A stretch of DNA of 64,000 nt from the NCBI RefSeq assembly GCF_900580865.1, contig NZ_UTBZ01000040.1, positions 1 through 64,000 of the forward strand, written 5' to 3'. Positions 63,912 to 64,000 of this stretch are shown in pieces. The notes under the pieces were generated by a model. The model searched no databases. It was not told the origin of the DNA and saw nothing but the letters and a program-made list of their open reading frames with translations. Source of the stretch: Pseudomonas viridiflava. GTDB taxonomy: Bacteria > Pseudomonadota > Gammaproteobacteria > Pseudomonadales > Pseudomonadaceae. The stretch's first letter is position 1, and every line of letters begins with the position of its first letter. The translations under genes were made by a program, and so were the position numbers.

Positions 63912-63950
63912 AACGCCCGGCCTCTGTATCGCACGGACGCCGGGCGTTTT
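63912..63950 (+). terminator. Rho-independent terminator after the YdgA-like gene
   Basis: AACGCCCGGC and GCCGGGCGTT pair perfectly, followed by TTTGC. It lies 18 bp after the stop codon. The remaining 50 bp of the window show no gene. Confidence 0.85.
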
Positions 63951-64000
63951 GCTGTCTGGCGTTCGGGTTTTCGGCTGAACCGCCAGCACGATTCTGAACA

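Noticed and set aside
62397..63989. A 530-codon minus-strand frame opposite the YdgA-like gene, and similar long antisense frames at 38645-40288 and 16017-17510.
   Set aside because: All are antisense shadows of well-supported genes in GC-rich DNA and lack initiation signals.

Overview
The window looks like chromosomal DNA of a Pseudomonas of the fluorescens complex. This rests on the large-adhesin lap locus with LapG and LapD, an mgo/pvf-type signal-synthesis operon, a FecI-FecR-TonB-receptor iron cassette, and repeated BIME/REP elements built on the arm GAGCAGGCTCGCTCCCAC. The species cannot be fixed from sequence reading alone.

Layout. 1-363: end of an rRNA operon with two tandem 5S rRNA genes, each followed by a terminator. 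391-5772: iron-uptake cassette on the minus strand, in transcription order Fur box, fecI-like sigma factor, fecR-like regulator, TonB-dependent siderophore receptor, PepSY membrane protein. 5902-7924: an amino-acid-type chemoreceptor behind a FliA-like promoter. 8072-13670: mgoBCAD/pvfABCD-like operon (heme-oxygenase-like enzyme, AurF-like di-iron N-oxygenase, A-T-reductase NRPS, SRPBCC protein), preceded by about 750 bp of non-coding DNA and a GntR regulator with a palindromic operator. 15328-42095: the lap biofilm locus. lapG (periplasmic protease) and lapD (c-di-GMP receptor) come first, then an 18-kb minus-strand lapA adhesin gene, then divergent lapE, lapB and lapC encoding its type I secretion machine. 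42470-45136: TauD-like dioxygenase with an ABC ATPase and permease. 45338-50695: LysR regulator and an MFS/HlyD/NodT efflux operon. 50751-54639: membrane glycosyltransferase, slipin/NfeD pair, YbaK-like deacylase, DUF2789 protein. 54726-56216: a Fic protein on a compositionally different islet. 56295-61366: MarR regulator and a tightly overlapping FUSC/DUF1656/HlyD/NodT efflux operon. 61460-63893: a membrane protein of unknown function and a YdgA-like protein.

How it works together. The lap genes form a complete adhesion switch: LapE-LapB-LapC exports LapA, whose N-terminal module anchors it in the outer-membrane pore. LapG can clip LapA at a TAAG site (residues 107-110). LapD, whose GGDEF and EAL signatures are degenerate, is expected to sequester LapG when c-di-GMP is high. 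The lapA-lapE intergenic region carries two 14-bp sequences in inverted orientation that resemble the FleQ consensus, which would link transcription to the same second messenger.

The most notable structures are: the lapA repeat lattice (46 units of exactly 300 bp without an indel, mostly in strict A/B alternation); the paired FleQ-like boxes; a BIME read through in frame inside the signal-peptide region of a NodT lipoprotein gene; three helically phased TGTA8 tracts before the Fic gene; and the mgo/pvf-like operon. I found no CRISPR array, complete insertion sequence, prophage or tRNA gene.
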